A stretch of DNA of 58,740 nucleotides from Pseudobutyrivibrio sp. (lineage in GTDB: Bacteria; Bacillota; Clostridia; Lachnospirales; Lachnospiraceae): NCBI RefSeq assembly GCF_015057185.1, contig NZ_SVEV01000024.1:1-58740 (forward strand). Reading direction: 5' to 3'. Position numbers and translations under genes: made by a program. Under the pieces are notes generated by a model that did no database searches, was not told where the DNA came from, and worked only from the letters and a program-made list of their open reading frames with translations. Below are positions 19,247-28,694 of the stretch, piece after piece (the stretch's first letter is position 1; the number at the start of each line of letters is the position of its first letter).

Positions 19247-20482
19247 TCAAATCCTATGAATAAACAAACCACTTCTAAGCTTAGGTTCAAACCATGTAGA
19301 TTTTGGTGGCATGAGAAGCCCTGCATCAGCTACAGCAAAAAGCTCCGAAATGCTTGTAGGATACATTGCAAACGCAATCTTGCAATCCAGCTTACAGCGC
19401 CGTTCAAGCTCCTCTAAGCCCCTGATTCCACCAACGAAATCGATTCTATCACTAGTTTTTGGGTCTTCTATTCCAAGAAGAGGCTCAAGCACAAGATTCT
19501 GAAGCAATGATACATCTAGTCCTTCCACAGGGTCATCAACCATATGCTCCTCTTTAACCTGGCAAAGATACCATGTTCCTTCTAAGAGCATACTCCATTG
19601 ACCTTTGGTTTCAGGTCTAATCGGAGAATCTGAAGTCTTAATAATATCGACAATAGTATCTAATTCCTCTAGCAATTCCTCCGGTGCCATTCCATTCAAA
19701 TCCTTGACCACACGATTATAGTCATAGATTTTTAGCTCGTCATCGGGGAACAAAACAGAAAGAAAATAATTGAACTCTTCCTTTCCTGTGTAGCCAGGAT
19801 TCTCTTCCCTTCTTTTAAGTCCTACCTTTACTGCACTTGCAGCTCTATGGTGTCCATCTGCAATATAAATGCTGTCCATTTTATCAAATGCAGATTTAAT
19901 AATCGCCTTAGACATCATATCATCAATAACCCAGCAGCGATGACCGATCCCATCTTCTGCCACAAAATCATATACAGGTTTTCTAGTCTTCATTTTTGAA
20001 ACCACACTAGAAATAGATTCATCATGTCGATATGCCAAAAAAATTGGTCCTGTTTGTGCACTACATGTATCCACATGATTGATTCTATCCTGCTCTTTAT
20101 CAGCCCTTGTATTCTCATGCTTTTTGATTACTGAATTAACATAGTCATCTATAGACGCACATGCCACAATACCTGTTTGGGAGCGTCCATCCATAGTCAA
20201 CTCATAGAGGTAGTAAAATGCTTCATTATCCTGTATAAATCTTCCTTCTGCTATCCACTGATTTAGCATTTCTGCCGCCTTGTTATAAACAGCAGACGAA
20301 TACATATCTACATCAGGAGCAAATTGAGTTTCTGGTCTATCTATTGCTAAAAACGACCTTGGTTGCTCCTTTACTTTTTCATAAGCCTCTGTTCTGCTAT
20401 AAACATCATAAGGAAGGGCTGCTATTACAGCAGCCTCTTCCTTTGATGGACGTATTCCTTTAAAAGGTATTACATGCGCCAT
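19247..20482 (-). CDS. DUF1015 family protein
   Basis: 411 aa. Begins with the DUF1015 opening (IPFKGIRPSKE, AALPYDVYSR) and has YIADGHHRAASA in the middle, a conserved His-rich motif of the family. Function unproven. In many anaerobes it lies next to serA and serC, as here: its ATG overlaps the serA stop by one base. This suggests a role tied to serine or a related metabolite. Confidence 0.9.
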   Translation of the reverse strand: MAHVIPFKGIRPSKEEAAVIAALPYDVYSRTEAYEKVKEQPRSFLAIDRPETQFAPDVDMYSSAVYNKAAEMLNQWIAEGRFIQDNEAFYYLYELTMDGRSQTGIVACASIDDYVNSVIKKHENTRADKEQDRINHVDTCSAQTGPIFLAYRHDESISSVVSKMKTRKPVYDFVAEDGIGHRCWVIDDMMSKAIIKSAFDKMDSIYIADGHHRAASAVKVGLKRREENPGYTGKEEFNYFLSVLFPDDELKIYDYNRVVKDLNGMAPEELLEELDTIVDIIKTSDSPIRPETKGQWSMLLEGTWYLCQVKEEHMVDDPVEGLDVSLLQNLVLEPLLGIEDPKTSDRIDFVGGIRGLEELERRCKLDCKIAFAMYPTSISELFAVADAGLLMPPKSTWFEPKLRSGLFIHRI

Positions 20483-21645
20483 TATTTAACCACCCTCACT
20501 TTAATAACACCATCAACCTTCTCAATTTCCTCAATTACACTCTGCGCTGGCTTTGTGCCAAGATCAAGAAGTGTATAAGCATAGTCCCCACGGCTCTTGT
20601 TAGTCATATCTTCAACGTTTACATTCTCGTTGCCAAGAATTGTTGTAAATGAAGCAATAAGACCTGTTTTATTCTTGTGAAGAATAGCTACGCGAGATGC
20701 AGCTGTGCAAATTCCCATATCACAATCAGGATAATTTACAGAGTGGCAAATATTACCATTCTCCATGTAATCCATTACCTCTTTAACAGCCATAACTGCG
20801 CAGTTATCCTCAGCTTCTTCTGTAGATGCACCAAGGTGTGGTGTACAGATTACCCCTGGCTTTCCTGCAGTTGTTGGATTAGCAAAATCTGTAACGTATT
20901 TACGTACTTTGCCTGCCTCTATAGCATTAAGTACAGCTTCTTCATCAACAAGAAGGTCACGAGCAAAGTTAAGAATAACAACGCCCTTCTTCATCATCTG
21001 AACTGCTTCTTTATTAATCATGCCCTTAGTTGCATCAACAAGAGGTACATGGACAGTAATGAAATCACATTCTCTATAGATGTCTTCTACGTTTGTTACG
21101 TGCTTTACATTACGAGAAAGATTCCAAGCTGCATTAACAGAAATATATGGATCATATCCAAGTACTTCCATACCAATACGATTTGCATCATTAGCAACCT
21201 TTACACCAATAGCGCCAAGGCCAATAACACCAAGCTTTTTACCAGCTATCTCAGTACCGGCAAAGGCTTTCTTAGCCTTTTCAGCAGTCTTGCCAATGTT
21301 TTCATCCCCCTGGTTGTCAAGTACCCAGTTAATTCCACCTACAATATCACGGCTTGCTAAAAGCATTCCAGCAAAAACAAGCTCCTTTACACCATTAGCA
21401 TTAGCACCTGGTGTATTGAAAACTACAATTCCTTCCTCAGCACACTTATCAAGAGGAATATTATTAACGCCTGCACCTGCACGAGCAATACACTTAAGAT
21501 TATTTCCAAGCTCCATATCATGCATAGCAGCTGAGCGAACTAAGCATGCCTCAGCATCGCTAATATTCTCAACTTTTTTGTAATCTGTGGAGAAGTTAAC
21601 AAGTCCTTTATCAGAAATCGGATTTAAGCAATTATAAGTAAACAT
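20482..21645 (-). CDS. serA: D-3-phosphoglycerate dehydrogenase with ACT domain
   Basis: First step of serine synthesis: 3-phosphoglycerate to 3-phosphohydroxypyruvate with NAD. 387 aa, a short form. NAD-binding GVIGLGAIGVKVAN near residue 140, catalytic Arg in NFARDLLVDE, His in TPHLGAST, and a C-terminal ACT domain (about 320-387) for serine or other amino-acid control. AAGGAGG before the start. Separated from serC by an 85-bp hairpin repeat. Confidence 0.95.
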   Translation of the reverse strand: MFTYNCLNPISDKGLVNFSTDYKKVENISDAEACLVRSAAMHDMELGNNLKCIARAGAGVNNIPLDKCAEEGIVVFNTPGANANGVKELVFAGMLLASRDIVGGINWVLDNQGDENIGKTAEKAKKAFAGTEIAGKKLGVIGLGAIGVKVANDANRIGMEVLGYDPYISVNAAWNLSRNVKHVTNVEDIYRECDFITVHVPLVDATKGMINKEAVQMMKKGVVILNFARDLLVDEEAVLNAIEAGKVRKYVTDFANPTTAGKPGVICTPHLGASTEEAEDNCAVMAVKEVMDYMENGNICHSVNYPDCDMGICTAASRVAILHKNKTGLIASFTTILGNENVNVEDMTNKSRGDYAYTLLDLGTKPAQSVIEEIEKVDGVIKVRVVK

Positions 21646-21667
21646 TCTATATGGCCTCCTTTAATCC

Positions 21668-21751
21668 GGCTGTTACACTCACAATCCTTAGTGTTTTTTC
21701 TCTCGACTAAAATGTCTCGTTCAAAAACCTAAGAGATTGTTAGTTACAGCC
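21668..21751. repeat. 85-bp hairpin repeat, copy 3
   Basis: Ends GGCTGT (21668-21673) and ACAGCC (21746-21751). Inner arms include ACAATCCTTAG and CTAAGAGATTGT. The tip CTCGACTAAAATGTCTCG matches copies 2 and 5. Lies between serC and serA. Confidence 0.8.
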
Positions 21752-21764
21752 TCATCTAAATAGC

Positions 21765-22847
21765 TTATGAATTGGCTTCTTCGAATTTTTTCATGAAATC
21801 TACCAGCGCTTCTACGCCCTTGATTGGCATAGCGTTGTAGATAGATGCACGCATACCGCCTACTGTTCTGTGTCCCTTAAGGTTTACAAAACCTGCTGCA
21901 GTTGCTTCCTTTACAAATTTAGCATCAAGCTCTTCGTTTCCTGTAACAAAAGGCACATTCATAAGTGAACGATCTTCTTTTCTAACAGTACCCTTGAAAA
22001 GCTTTGATGAATCAAGATAATCATATAAAATCTTGGCCTTCTTTTCGTTTGTCTCCTTCATAGCTGAAAGGCCGCCATTCTTAAGGAGCCACTTGAATAC
22101 CTTTCCACAAATGTAAATATCATAGCAAGGTGGTGTGTTGTACAAGCTATCATTATCCGCCTGTGTCTTGTACTTAAGCATTGTAGGAGTTCCTGGAAGA
22201 ACATCATCGCGGATTAAATCCTCACGGATAATTACAATAACCATACCTGCTGGTCCTACGTTCTTTTGAACGCCACCATAGATAAGACCATACTTGCTTA
22301 CGTCAACTGGTTCAGAAAGGAAGCATGAGCTTACATCTGCTACCAAATCCTTGCCCTTAGTGTTTGGTAAAGTCTTGTATTTAGTACCATAAATTGTATT
22401 GTTCTCACAGATGTATACATAATCCATATCATCTGTAATAGGAAGATCAGAGCAATCAGGAATATAAGAAAAAGTCTTATCAGCAGAGGATGCTAGCTCT
22501 ACTGCCTCACCGTACATTTTTGCTTCCTGGAATGCCTTTTTAGCCCACTGACCTGTTACAATGTAACCTGCCTTTTTGTTTTTCATTAGGTTCATTGGAA
22601 TAGCTGCAAACTGCTGGCTAGCTCCACCCTGAAGGAAAAGTACCTTATAGTTGTCAGGGATGTTCATAAGTGTTCTGATATCTGCTTCAGCCTCTTTGAT
22701 AATATCATCGAATACCTTGGAACGATGACTCATCTCCATAACTGACATACCACAGCCCCTATAATCAAGCATCTCCTCAGCTGCTTCCTTAAGAACCTCT
22801 TCAGGTAAAACTGCTGGTCCTGCACTAAAATTGAAAACTCTACTCAT
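21765..22847 (-). CDS. serC: Phosphoserine aminotransferase
   Basis: PLP enzyme, second step of serine synthesis. 360 aa, standard length. Opens with FNFSAGPAVLPEEVL; PLP-lysine region near YGGVQKNVGPAG; C-terminal GHRTVGGMRASIYNAMP. AAGGAG before the start. Order serC then serA in one transcript. Confidence 0.97.
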   Translation of the reverse strand: MSRVFNFSAGPAVLPEEVLKEAAEEMLDYRGCGMSVMEMSHRSKVFDDIIKEAEADIRTLMNIPDNYKVLFLQGGASQQFAAIPMNLMKNKKAGYIVTGQWAKKAFQEAKMYGEAVELASSADKTFSYIPDCSDLPITDDMDYVYICENNTIYGTKYKTLPNTKGKDLVADVSSCFLSEPVDVSKYGLIYGGVQKNVGPAGMVIVIIREDLIRDDVLPGTPTMLKYKTQADNDSLYNTPPCYDIYICGKVFKWLLKNGGLSAMKETNEKKAKILYDYLDSSKLFKGTVRKEDRSLMNVPFVTGNEELDAKFVKEATAAGFVNLKGHRTVGGMRASIYNAMPIKGVEALVDFMKKFEEANS

Positions 22848-22890
22848 TACACTAAATCTCCTTTTCTAAGACTACTTGTATTAAGAAAGT

Positions 22891-24561
22891 TTAATCTTCC
22901 TTAAAAAACTCATTAATAGGTGCTCCTGGTGCTACCATTGGCCATACCTTCGCATCGCAATCGATGATACAGTCAATGAGCACAGGCTTCTCGGAGGACA
23001 GTGCCTCCGACAAAGCTTTCGAGAACTCTTCCTGAGTTGTTACACGCATGCCTTTGCAATTCATTGCCTCAGCAAGCTTTACATAATCAACCCCGTCGTC
23101 TAATACAGTAGCTGAATAGTGCTTGTCATAGAACAATGTCTGCCATTGTCTAACCATACCTAAAACATGGTTATTAACAACTATTTCAATGATTGGCAGC
23201 TTTTCACGAGCAGCTGTTGCCAATTCATTCATATTCATTCTAAAGCATCCATCACCAGCAATATTGATAACCTTTTTATCTGGATTTCCTGTCTTTGCAC
23301 CAATTGCAGCTCCAAGGCCATATCCCATGGTTCCAAGACCGCCAGATGTTAAAAGCTGATGCGGCTTTTTATATTTATAAAACTGCGCAGCCCACATTTG
23401 ATGCTGTCCAACTTCTGTTGTAATAATGGCATCTCCCTTAGTCTGCTTATATGTTTCAGCCACAATAAATGGACCAGATAATCCTTCTGTAGGAATAGTA
23501 AGAGGATATTTATCTGATAACTCCTTTGTATGAGCAACCCATTCGCTATGGTCGTGCTCTGTTAAAAGCTTGTTGATGCGAGAAAGGATTTCTTTGACAT
23601 CTCCAATAATAGCGTGATCAGTCATGATATTTTTATTAATCTCAGCTGGATCTACATCAAACTGCAAAATCTTTGCCTTTGCAGCAAACTTTTCTGGATT
23701 ACCAAGGACCCTATCTGAGAATCTTGTTCCGATGGCAATAAGCAAATCGCATTCTGACACGCTAAGGTTTGCTGCCTTTGATCCATGCATACCAAGCATT
23801 CCAAGATATTTATCTTCTTTGCCTGAATAGGCACCCTTACCCATAAGAGTGTCACAAACAGGTGCATCTACCAATTCAACAAACTTCTTTAATTCCTTCG
23901 AAGCACAAGCAAGAACTGCACCACCACCTACAAAAACAACTGGCTTTTTAGCCTTATCAATAAGCTTAACTGCCTGTTTGAGAGCACTCTCGGTGATGTC
24001 CTTTTTAACCCTACCAACAGGAATAGGCTTCATCGGCATATATTCATATTTATTATTTGGAGCTGTAACATCCTTTGGTACATCTATAAGCACAGGACCT
24101 GGTCTTCCACTTTTGGCAATTGTAAAGGCGCGTCTAATGGTCTCTGCCAAATCCTTAATATCCTTTACGATAAAATTGTGCTTTGTAATAGGCATTGTAA
24201 TACCAGCAATATCAATCTCTTGGAAGGAATCCTTACCTAAAAGAGGCAAAGCAACATTACATGTAATGGCAACAATAGGAACTGAATCCATATGTGCAGT
24301 AGCAATACCTGTTACAAGGTTTGTTGCTCCAGGACCACTTGTTGCAAAGCAAACGCCAACCTTTCCTGTAGAACGAGCATAGCCGTCTGCTGCATGGGCT
24401 GCGCCCTGTTCATGACTTGTAAGCACATGATGAATCTCATCCTTATGCTTATAAAGCTCATCATACAAATTCAGGATTGCACCACCTGGGTACCCAAAAA
24501 CAGTATCCACGCCCTGCTCCTTCAAACACTCTATAATTATCTCTGAACCACTTAATAACAT
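22891..24561 (-). CDS. ilvB: Acetolactate synthase large subunit
   Basis: ThDP and FAD enzyme joining two pyruvates (or pyruvate and 2-oxobutyrate) in branched-chain amino-acid synthesis. 556 aa from the ATG at 24561, which has GAGAAAGG upstream; an open frame continues to 24627 but runs into a hairpin. E of the active site in GYPGGAI then SHEQGAAHAADGYAR, and the ThDP motif GDGCFRMN. No small regulatory subunit (ilvN) is nearby, so feedback control must come from elsewhere or be absent. Confidence 0.95.
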   Translation of the reverse strand: MLLSGSEIIIECLKEQGVDTVFGYPGGAILNLYDELYKHKDEIHHVLTSHEQGAAHAADGYARSTGKVGVCFATSGPGATNLVTGIATAHMDSVPIVAITCNVALPLLGKDSFQEIDIAGITMPITKHNFIVKDIKDLAETIRRAFTIAKSGRPGPVLIDVPKDVTAPNNKYEYMPMKPIPVGRVKKDITESALKQAVKLIDKAKKPVVFVGGGAVLACASKELKKFVELVDAPVCDTLMGKGAYSGKEDKYLGMLGMHGSKAANLSVSECDLLIAIGTRFSDRVLGNPEKFAAKAKILQFDVDPAEINKNIMTDHAIIGDVKEILSRINKLLTEHDHSEWVAHTKELSDKYPLTIPTEGLSGPFIVAETYKQTKGDAIITTEVGQHQMWAAQFYKYKKPHQLLTSGGLGTMGYGLGAAIGAKTGNPDKKVINIAGDGCFRMNMNELATAAREKLPIIEIVVNNHVLGMVRQWQTLFYDKHYSATVLDDGVDYVKLAEAMNCKGMRVTTQEEFSKALSEALSSEKPVLIDCIIDCDAKVWPMVAPGAPINEFFKED

Positions 24562-24585
24562 AACTTTCACCTTTCTCGTATACAC

Positions 24586-24720
24586 GCGGCTTTCGAAATT
24601 TACATGCTCCCGTAAGGCATCCTCCATACCTTCGTGCGGTCCCTCCCCGCCCGGTGTGGGTCCCGCCCCGCACTCGGCATGGCACCTCCTTACTCGCGCC
24701 TACCAAGATTACGTAGCCGC
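24586..24720 (-). repeat. GC-rich 135-nt hairpin in the ilvB leader
   Basis: Ends GCGGCT and AGCCGC pair. Further in, on the minus strand, GTAAGG pairs with CCTTAC, CCATGC with GTATGG, and TGCGG with CCGCA. Much richer in GC than its surroundings. It ends about 25 nt before the ilvB start codon. Confidence 0.7.
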
Positions 24721-24732
24721 TTTTTTCAATGA

Positions 24733-24818
24733 GTCCGTAGCTCACAAGCTATTATATTTCTCAAGCGAAGCATTCCCCGCTGAGCGGAGAAATCATAATG
24801 CTTGTGAGCGTAACGGAC
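24733..24818. repeat. 85-bp hairpin repeat, diverged copy 6
   Basis: Ends GTCCGT and ACGGAC, with inner arms CACAAGC, ATTTCTC, GAGAAAT and GCTTGTG shared with copies 2 and 4. Lies between ilvD and the ilvB leader hairpin. Confidence 0.65.
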
Positions 24819-24821
24819 GGA

Positions 24822-26492
24822 TTATAACTCTGGTGTACGTAGGATGGCACCACGGTTTCCGGAGGTAACCTGTGCTGCATAGCGGCGTAGGTAGCCTGTT
24901 GTAACTTTTGGCTCGCGTGGTTGCCATTTTGCTTTGCGGGCTGCAAGCTCTTCATCAGAAACCTTAAGTGTCATAGTATAATTTGGTATATCGATTGCGA
25001 TGATATCGCCCTCTTCTACAAGTGCGATTGGTCCACCTACGGCTGCTTCTGGAGAAACATGTCCAATTGAAGCTCCACGGCTGGCTCCTGAGAAGCGTCC
25101 ATCTGTAATAAGAGCAACTGATGAACCTAGCCCCATACCTGCAATTGCAGATGTAGGATTAAGCATCTCTCTCATACCAGGACCTCCCTTTGGTCCTTCG
25201 TATCTAATGACTACAACATCGCCCTCAACGATTTTGCCACCCTTGATTGCTGCGATAGCATCCTCTTCTGAATCAAATACTCTAGCTGGTCCCTCATGTA
25301 CAAGCATCTCCGGAACAACTGCACTACGTTTTACAACTGAACCGTCTGGTGCAAGATTTCCTTTTAAAACTGCAAGGCCACCAGTCTTTGTATATGGATT
25401 ATCAACAGGTCTGATAACCTCTGGATTTCTGTTTACCGCATTTGCGATATTCTCACCAACTGTTTTACCTGTGACAGTCATACAATCTGTGTTAAGAAGT
25501 CCTATATCTGCAAGCTCCTTCATAACAGCCCATACACCGCCTGCCTCATTTAGATCTTCCATGTAGGTAGGACCTGCTGGTGCAAGGTGGCAAAGGTTTG
25601 GAGTCTTTTCTGAAATAGGATTAGCAAACTCAATATCAAAATCAAATCCGATTTCATGTGCGATAGCTGGCAAATGAAGCATTGAGTTTGTAGAGCATCC
25701 AAGTGCCATATCAACTGTAAGGGCATTAAGTACTGCTTCCTTTGTCATAATCTGACGTGCTGTAATACCCTTATTGTACATATCCATAACTGCCATACCT
25801 GCATGCTTTGCAAGACGAAGTCTCTCTGAGTAAACTGCTGGAATTGTACCATTTCCTCTAAGTCCCATACCAAGGGCCTCTGTAAGACAGTTCATAGAAT
25901 TTGCTGTGTACATTCCTGAACAGCTTCCACATGTAGGACAAACATTTTCAACGAAATTCTCAACCTCATCCTCTGTCATATTGCCAGCGGCATGAGCGCC
26001 AACTGCCTCAAACATAGATGAAAGCGAACGCTTCTGACCACCTACATGACCAGCAAGCATTGGGCCACCTGATACAAATACTGTAGGCAAATCAAGTCTA
26101 GCTGCTGCCATCAAAAGTCCTGGAACATTCTTGTCACAGTTTGGAACCATTACAAGTGCATCAAACTGATGAGCAAGAGCCATACACTCTGTAGAATCAG
26201 CAATTAAATCACGTGTAACAAGGGAATACTTCATTCCGATATGCCCCATTGCAATACCATCACAAACAGCAATAGCTGGGAACACTACTGGAACACCGCC
26301 TGCCTCGGCTACGCCAAGCTTTACGGCATCCACGATTTTATCAATATTCATATGGCCTGGCACAATCTCATTATACGAAGATACAATACCAACCATAGGC
26401 TTTTTCATTTCCTCGGCTGTAAAACCAAGTGCATTAAACAAACTTCTTGCTGGAGCCTGCTGCATACCAGCTCTTGCATTATCACTTCTCAT
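24822..26492 (-). CDS. ilvD: Dihydroxy-acid dehydratase
   Basis: Fe-S dehydratase, third step of valine and isoleucine synthesis. 556 aa, standard. Cysteine ligands in [10 protein letters not shown] and [12 protein letters not shown]-terminal [26 protein letters not shown] before the start. Downstream of leuB, upstream of ilvB. Confidence 0.97.
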   Translation of the reverse strand: MRSDNARAGMQQAPARSLFNALGFTAEEMKKPMVGIVSSYNEIVPGHMNIDKIVDAVKLGVAEAGGVPVVFPAIAVCDGIAMGHIGMKYSLVTRDLIADSTECMALAHQFDALVMVPNCDKNVPGLLMAAARLDLPTVFVSGGPMLAGHVGGQKRSLSSMFEAVGAHAAGNMTEDEVENFVENVCPTCGSCSGMYTANSMNCLTEALGMGLRGNGTIPAVYSERLRLAKHAGMAVMDMYNKGITARQIMTKEAVLNALTVDMALGCSTNSMLHLPAIAHEIGFDFDIEFANPISEKTPNLCHLAPAGPTYMEDLNEAGGVWAVMKELADIGLLNTDCMTVTGKTVGENIANAVNRNPEVIRPVDNPYTKTGGLAVLKGNLAPDGSVVKRSAVVPEMLVHEGPARVFDSEEDAIAAIKGGKIVEGDVVVIRYEGPKGGPGMREMLNPTSAIAGMGLGSSVALITDGRFSGASRGASIGHVSPEAAVGGPIALVEEGDIIAIDIPNYTMTLKVSDEELAARKAKWQPREPKVTTGYLRRYAAQVTSGNRGAILRTPEL

Positions 26493-26512
26493 TTCCTGAC
26501 TCCTCCTAGTCC

Positions 26513-26597
26513 GCTAGTTACGGCCACAAGCCTTAGTATTTCTCCGCTCATCTAACACGATTCGCTTGAGAAATCTAAGAGCTTGTTTCCTACTAGC
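26513..26597. repeat. 85-bp hairpin repeat, copy 4
   Basis: Ends GCTAGT (26513-26518) and ACTAGC (26592-26597). Inner arms ACAAGCCTTAG-ATTTCTC and GAGAAAT-CTAAGAGCTTGT. Lies between leuB and ilvD. Confidence 0.8.
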
Positions 26598-26608
26598 TCA
26601 TCTATTTA

Positions 26609-27700
26609 CTACAGTCTTTCAACAATTAATGTTCCCATTTCAACGGTTCCGACCTTTTTTACGTCACTGCCATCTCTAGGCATAATATCAATTGTTCTGT
26701 ATCCATCAGCCAAAACCTTCTTTACGGCATTTTCAATGGCATCAGCCTCAGCATCTAAATCAAAACTGTAGCGAAGCATCATCGCTGCTGATAGGATTGT
26801 GGCTATAGGATTTGCGATACCCTGGCCTGCAATGTCTGGTGCGCTACCGCCAGATGGCTCGTATAATCCAAATTTTGTATCATTAAGTGAAGCTGATGAA
26901 AGCATTCCAATTGAACCGGTAACCATGGAAGCTTCATCAGATAAGATATCTCCAAACATATTCTCAGTGAGAATAACATCAAACTGTCTAGGATTTTTAA
27001 CAAGCTGCATTGCGCAATTATCAACTAGCATATGCTCATACTCAACCTCAGGATAATCTGCTGCAACTTCCTCAACTATTTTTCTCCATAGTCGGGAGCT
27101 ATCTAACACATTAGCCTTGTCTACTGATGTCACCTTTTTGCGACGCTTCATAGCAATATCAAAGCCTCTTTTTGCTATTCGACGAATCTCTGACTCTGAA
27201 TATGTAAGGCTATCGCGAGCAACTAACTGTCCATCCTCTTCCACTGTAGAACGTGCTCCAAAATAGAGACCACCAGTTAGCTCTCTCATAATCATCATGT
27301 CAAAGCCATCCCCAATAATATCATCACGTAGAGGACATGCTTCTTTTAGTTCTTCATATAAATATGCTGGACGTAAATTTGCGAAAAGATTAAGACTCTT
27401 TCTTAATTTAAGAAGTCCTGCTTCCGGACGTTTGTCAGCTGGAAGCTTGTACCAAGGACTTGTAGATGTATTGCCGCCAATAGAACCCATAAGTACCGCA
27501 TCAGAAGCCTGCGCTGTTGCTATAGCCTCATCTGTAAGTGGAACTCCTGTGGCATCGATTGAGCAACCACCCATAAGAATTTCTGTATAATTGAATTCAT
27601 GTCCGAACTTTGCACCAATAGCATCTAAAACCTTCACTGCCTCAGTAACAACCTCTGGACCGATTCCGTCTCCCCTTATAACTCCAATTTTATAAGCCAT
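26609..27700 (-). CDS. leuB: 3-isopropylmalate dehydrogenase
   Basis: NAD-dependent oxidative decarboxylation in leucine synthesis. 363 aa from the ATG at 27700 (MAYKIGVIRGDGIGPEVV), with AGGGAAGGGA upstream; the open frame starts earlier at 27730 without a good ribosome site. Active-site LVDNCAMQLV and EPSGGSAPDIAGQ. First gene of the leuB-ilvD-ilvB-ser block. leuA, leuC and leuD are not in the window. Confidence 0.95.
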   Translation of the reverse strand: MAYKIGVIRGDGIGPEVVTEAVKVLDAIGAKFGHEFNYTEILMGGCSIDATGVPLTDEAIATAQASDAVLMGSIGGNTSTSPWYKLPADKRPEAGLLKLRKSLNLFANLRPAYLYEELKEACPLRDDIIGDGFDMMIMRELTGGLYFGARSTVEEDGQLVARDSLTYSESEIRRIAKRGFDIAMKRRKKVTSVDKANVLDSSRLWRKIVEEVAADYPEVEYEHMLVDNCAMQLVKNPRQFDVILTENMFGDILSDEASMVTGSIGMLSSASLNDTKFGLYEPSGGSAPDIAGQGIANPIATILSAAMMLRYSFDLDAEADAIENAVKKVLADGYRTIDIMPRDGSDVKKVGTVEMGTLIVERL

Positions 27701-27768
27701 AACGATAGTCCCTTCCCTAATTAAAACCATTTTAAACAGTTTAATACACTAAAGCACGAAATTCAAGA

Positions 27769-27798
27769 ATTGTATTCTCTTTTTATTAACTTTGACAA
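27769..27798 (-). promoter_or_regulatory. Sigma-70-type promoter for leuB
   Basis: On the minus strand TTGTCA (27793-27798), 18-bp spacer, TACAAT (27769-27774), about 70 bp upstream of the leuB start. Its -35 box overlaps that of the divergent birA promoter. Confidence 0.6.
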
Positions 27799-27821
27799 AA
27801 TATCCTAAATACCACTAAAAT
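27792..27821 (+). promoter_or_regulatory. Sigma-70-type promoter for birA
   Basis: TTGACA (27792-27797), 18-bp spacer, TAAAAT (27816-27821). The start codon lies 65 bp beyond. Just downstream is the palindrome GTTTAGTAAAC, a possible operator. Confidence 0.65.
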
Positions 27822-27886
27822 ATGTAGGAAGTGTTTAGTAAACTTTCACACTTTAAAGTAACAAATATAATACTAAGAGGGTTCTG

Positions 27887-28684
27887 ATGACATCAAAAGA
27901 AAAGGTTTTAGCTTACTTAGAATCAAATAAAGAAACATTTCTATCTGGTGAAGCAATTGCGAAGGAATTAGGTCTTTCCCGCAATTCTATTTGGAAAGCA
28001 GTAAATGAGCTTAGAAAAGCTGGTTACAATATTGAGGCCATAAACAACAAAGGTTATAGACTTGGCACCAGCAATGATATTATTTCCGCAGCTGGAATCA
28101 CTTCCTATTTATCAGAAAGCCTTCTTAATCTATATAGCGGTAATGATTTAATTCGTATTTACGATACTGTCAATTCTACAAACCGCCTTGCAAAGGAGGC
28201 TGCCATCGCCGGTGCTAATCACGGCACAATTATAATTGCTAATGAGCAAACTGAAGGTCGAGGTCGAAAAGATCATAGCTTCTACTCCCCAAAGGGAGGA
28301 CTTTACATGAGTCTTATTTTAAAACCAGATAAGCTCTCAACAATGGTTCCAGATACAATCACCATCAAAACTGGTAATTCTGTTTGTGATGCCATCTATT
28401 CGTTATTAGGCATCCGTCCAACTTTAAAACCAATAAATGATTTATTTATTGATGACAAAAAAATCTGTGGCATTCTCACTGAAGCAGGCACAGAATTTGA
28501 AACTGGCGATGTTCAATGGATAGTCATCGGAATAGGCATCAATTTTGATTCAGATATTAATGCCTTTCCTGCAGATATAAAAAAATCTGCCACAAGCCTT
28601 TTTGCTCCTGGTAAAGCAACTTTCACCAAGAACCAGCTTGTAGCAGAAATACTTACTAATGTTATTAAAAATATTTGCATTTAA
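27887..28684 (+). CDS. birA: Biotin-protein ligase with HTH domain (BirA), short form
   Basis: Makes biotinyl-AMP and biotinylates carrier proteins such as those of acetyl-CoA or pyruvate carboxylases; the HTH suggests it also represses biotin genes. Residues 1-65 form the winged helix (LSGEAIAKELGLSRNSIWKAVNEL). The catalytic domain has GRGRKDHSFYSP near 123 and KPINDL near 179, where most homologues have KWPND(L/I): Lys, Asn and Asp are kept but Trp-Pro is replaced by Pro-Ile. At 265 aa it is about 50 residues shorter than E. coli BirA and seems to lack the C-terminal SH3-like domain. Only plus-strand gene; the next gene converges with a 10-bp gap. Confidence 0.9.
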   Translation: MTSKEKVLAYLESNKETFLSGEAIAKELGLSRNSIWKAVNELRKAGYNIEAINNKGYRLGTSNDIISAAGITSYLSESLLNLYSGNDLIRIYDTVNSTNRLAKEAAIAGANHGTIIIANEQTEGRGRKDHSFYSPKGGLYMSLILKPDKLSTMVPDTITIKTGNSVCDAIYSLLGIRPTLKPINDLFIDDKKICGILTEAGTEFETGDVQWIVIGIGINFDSDINAFPADIKKSATSLFAPGKATFTKNQLVAEILTNVIKNICI

Positions 28685-28694
28685 TACAGGAGAC

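Noticed and set aside
24586-24720. T-box riboswitch before ilvB
   Set aside because: GGGAGGGACCGC resembles the T-box core, but the U of UGGN is A, there is no specifier stem with AG bulge and no terminator after it; the segment pairs inside a long hairpin.
24461-24745. Open frame of 94 codons on the minus strand across the ilvB leader
   Set aside because: It crosses the GC-rich hairpin and overlaps ilvB in another frame; no ribosome site or family match.
27866-27871. TATAAT as the birA -10 box
   Set aside because: Only 15 bp before the start codon, so the ribosome site would not be transcribed properly; the promoter at 27792-27821 fits better.
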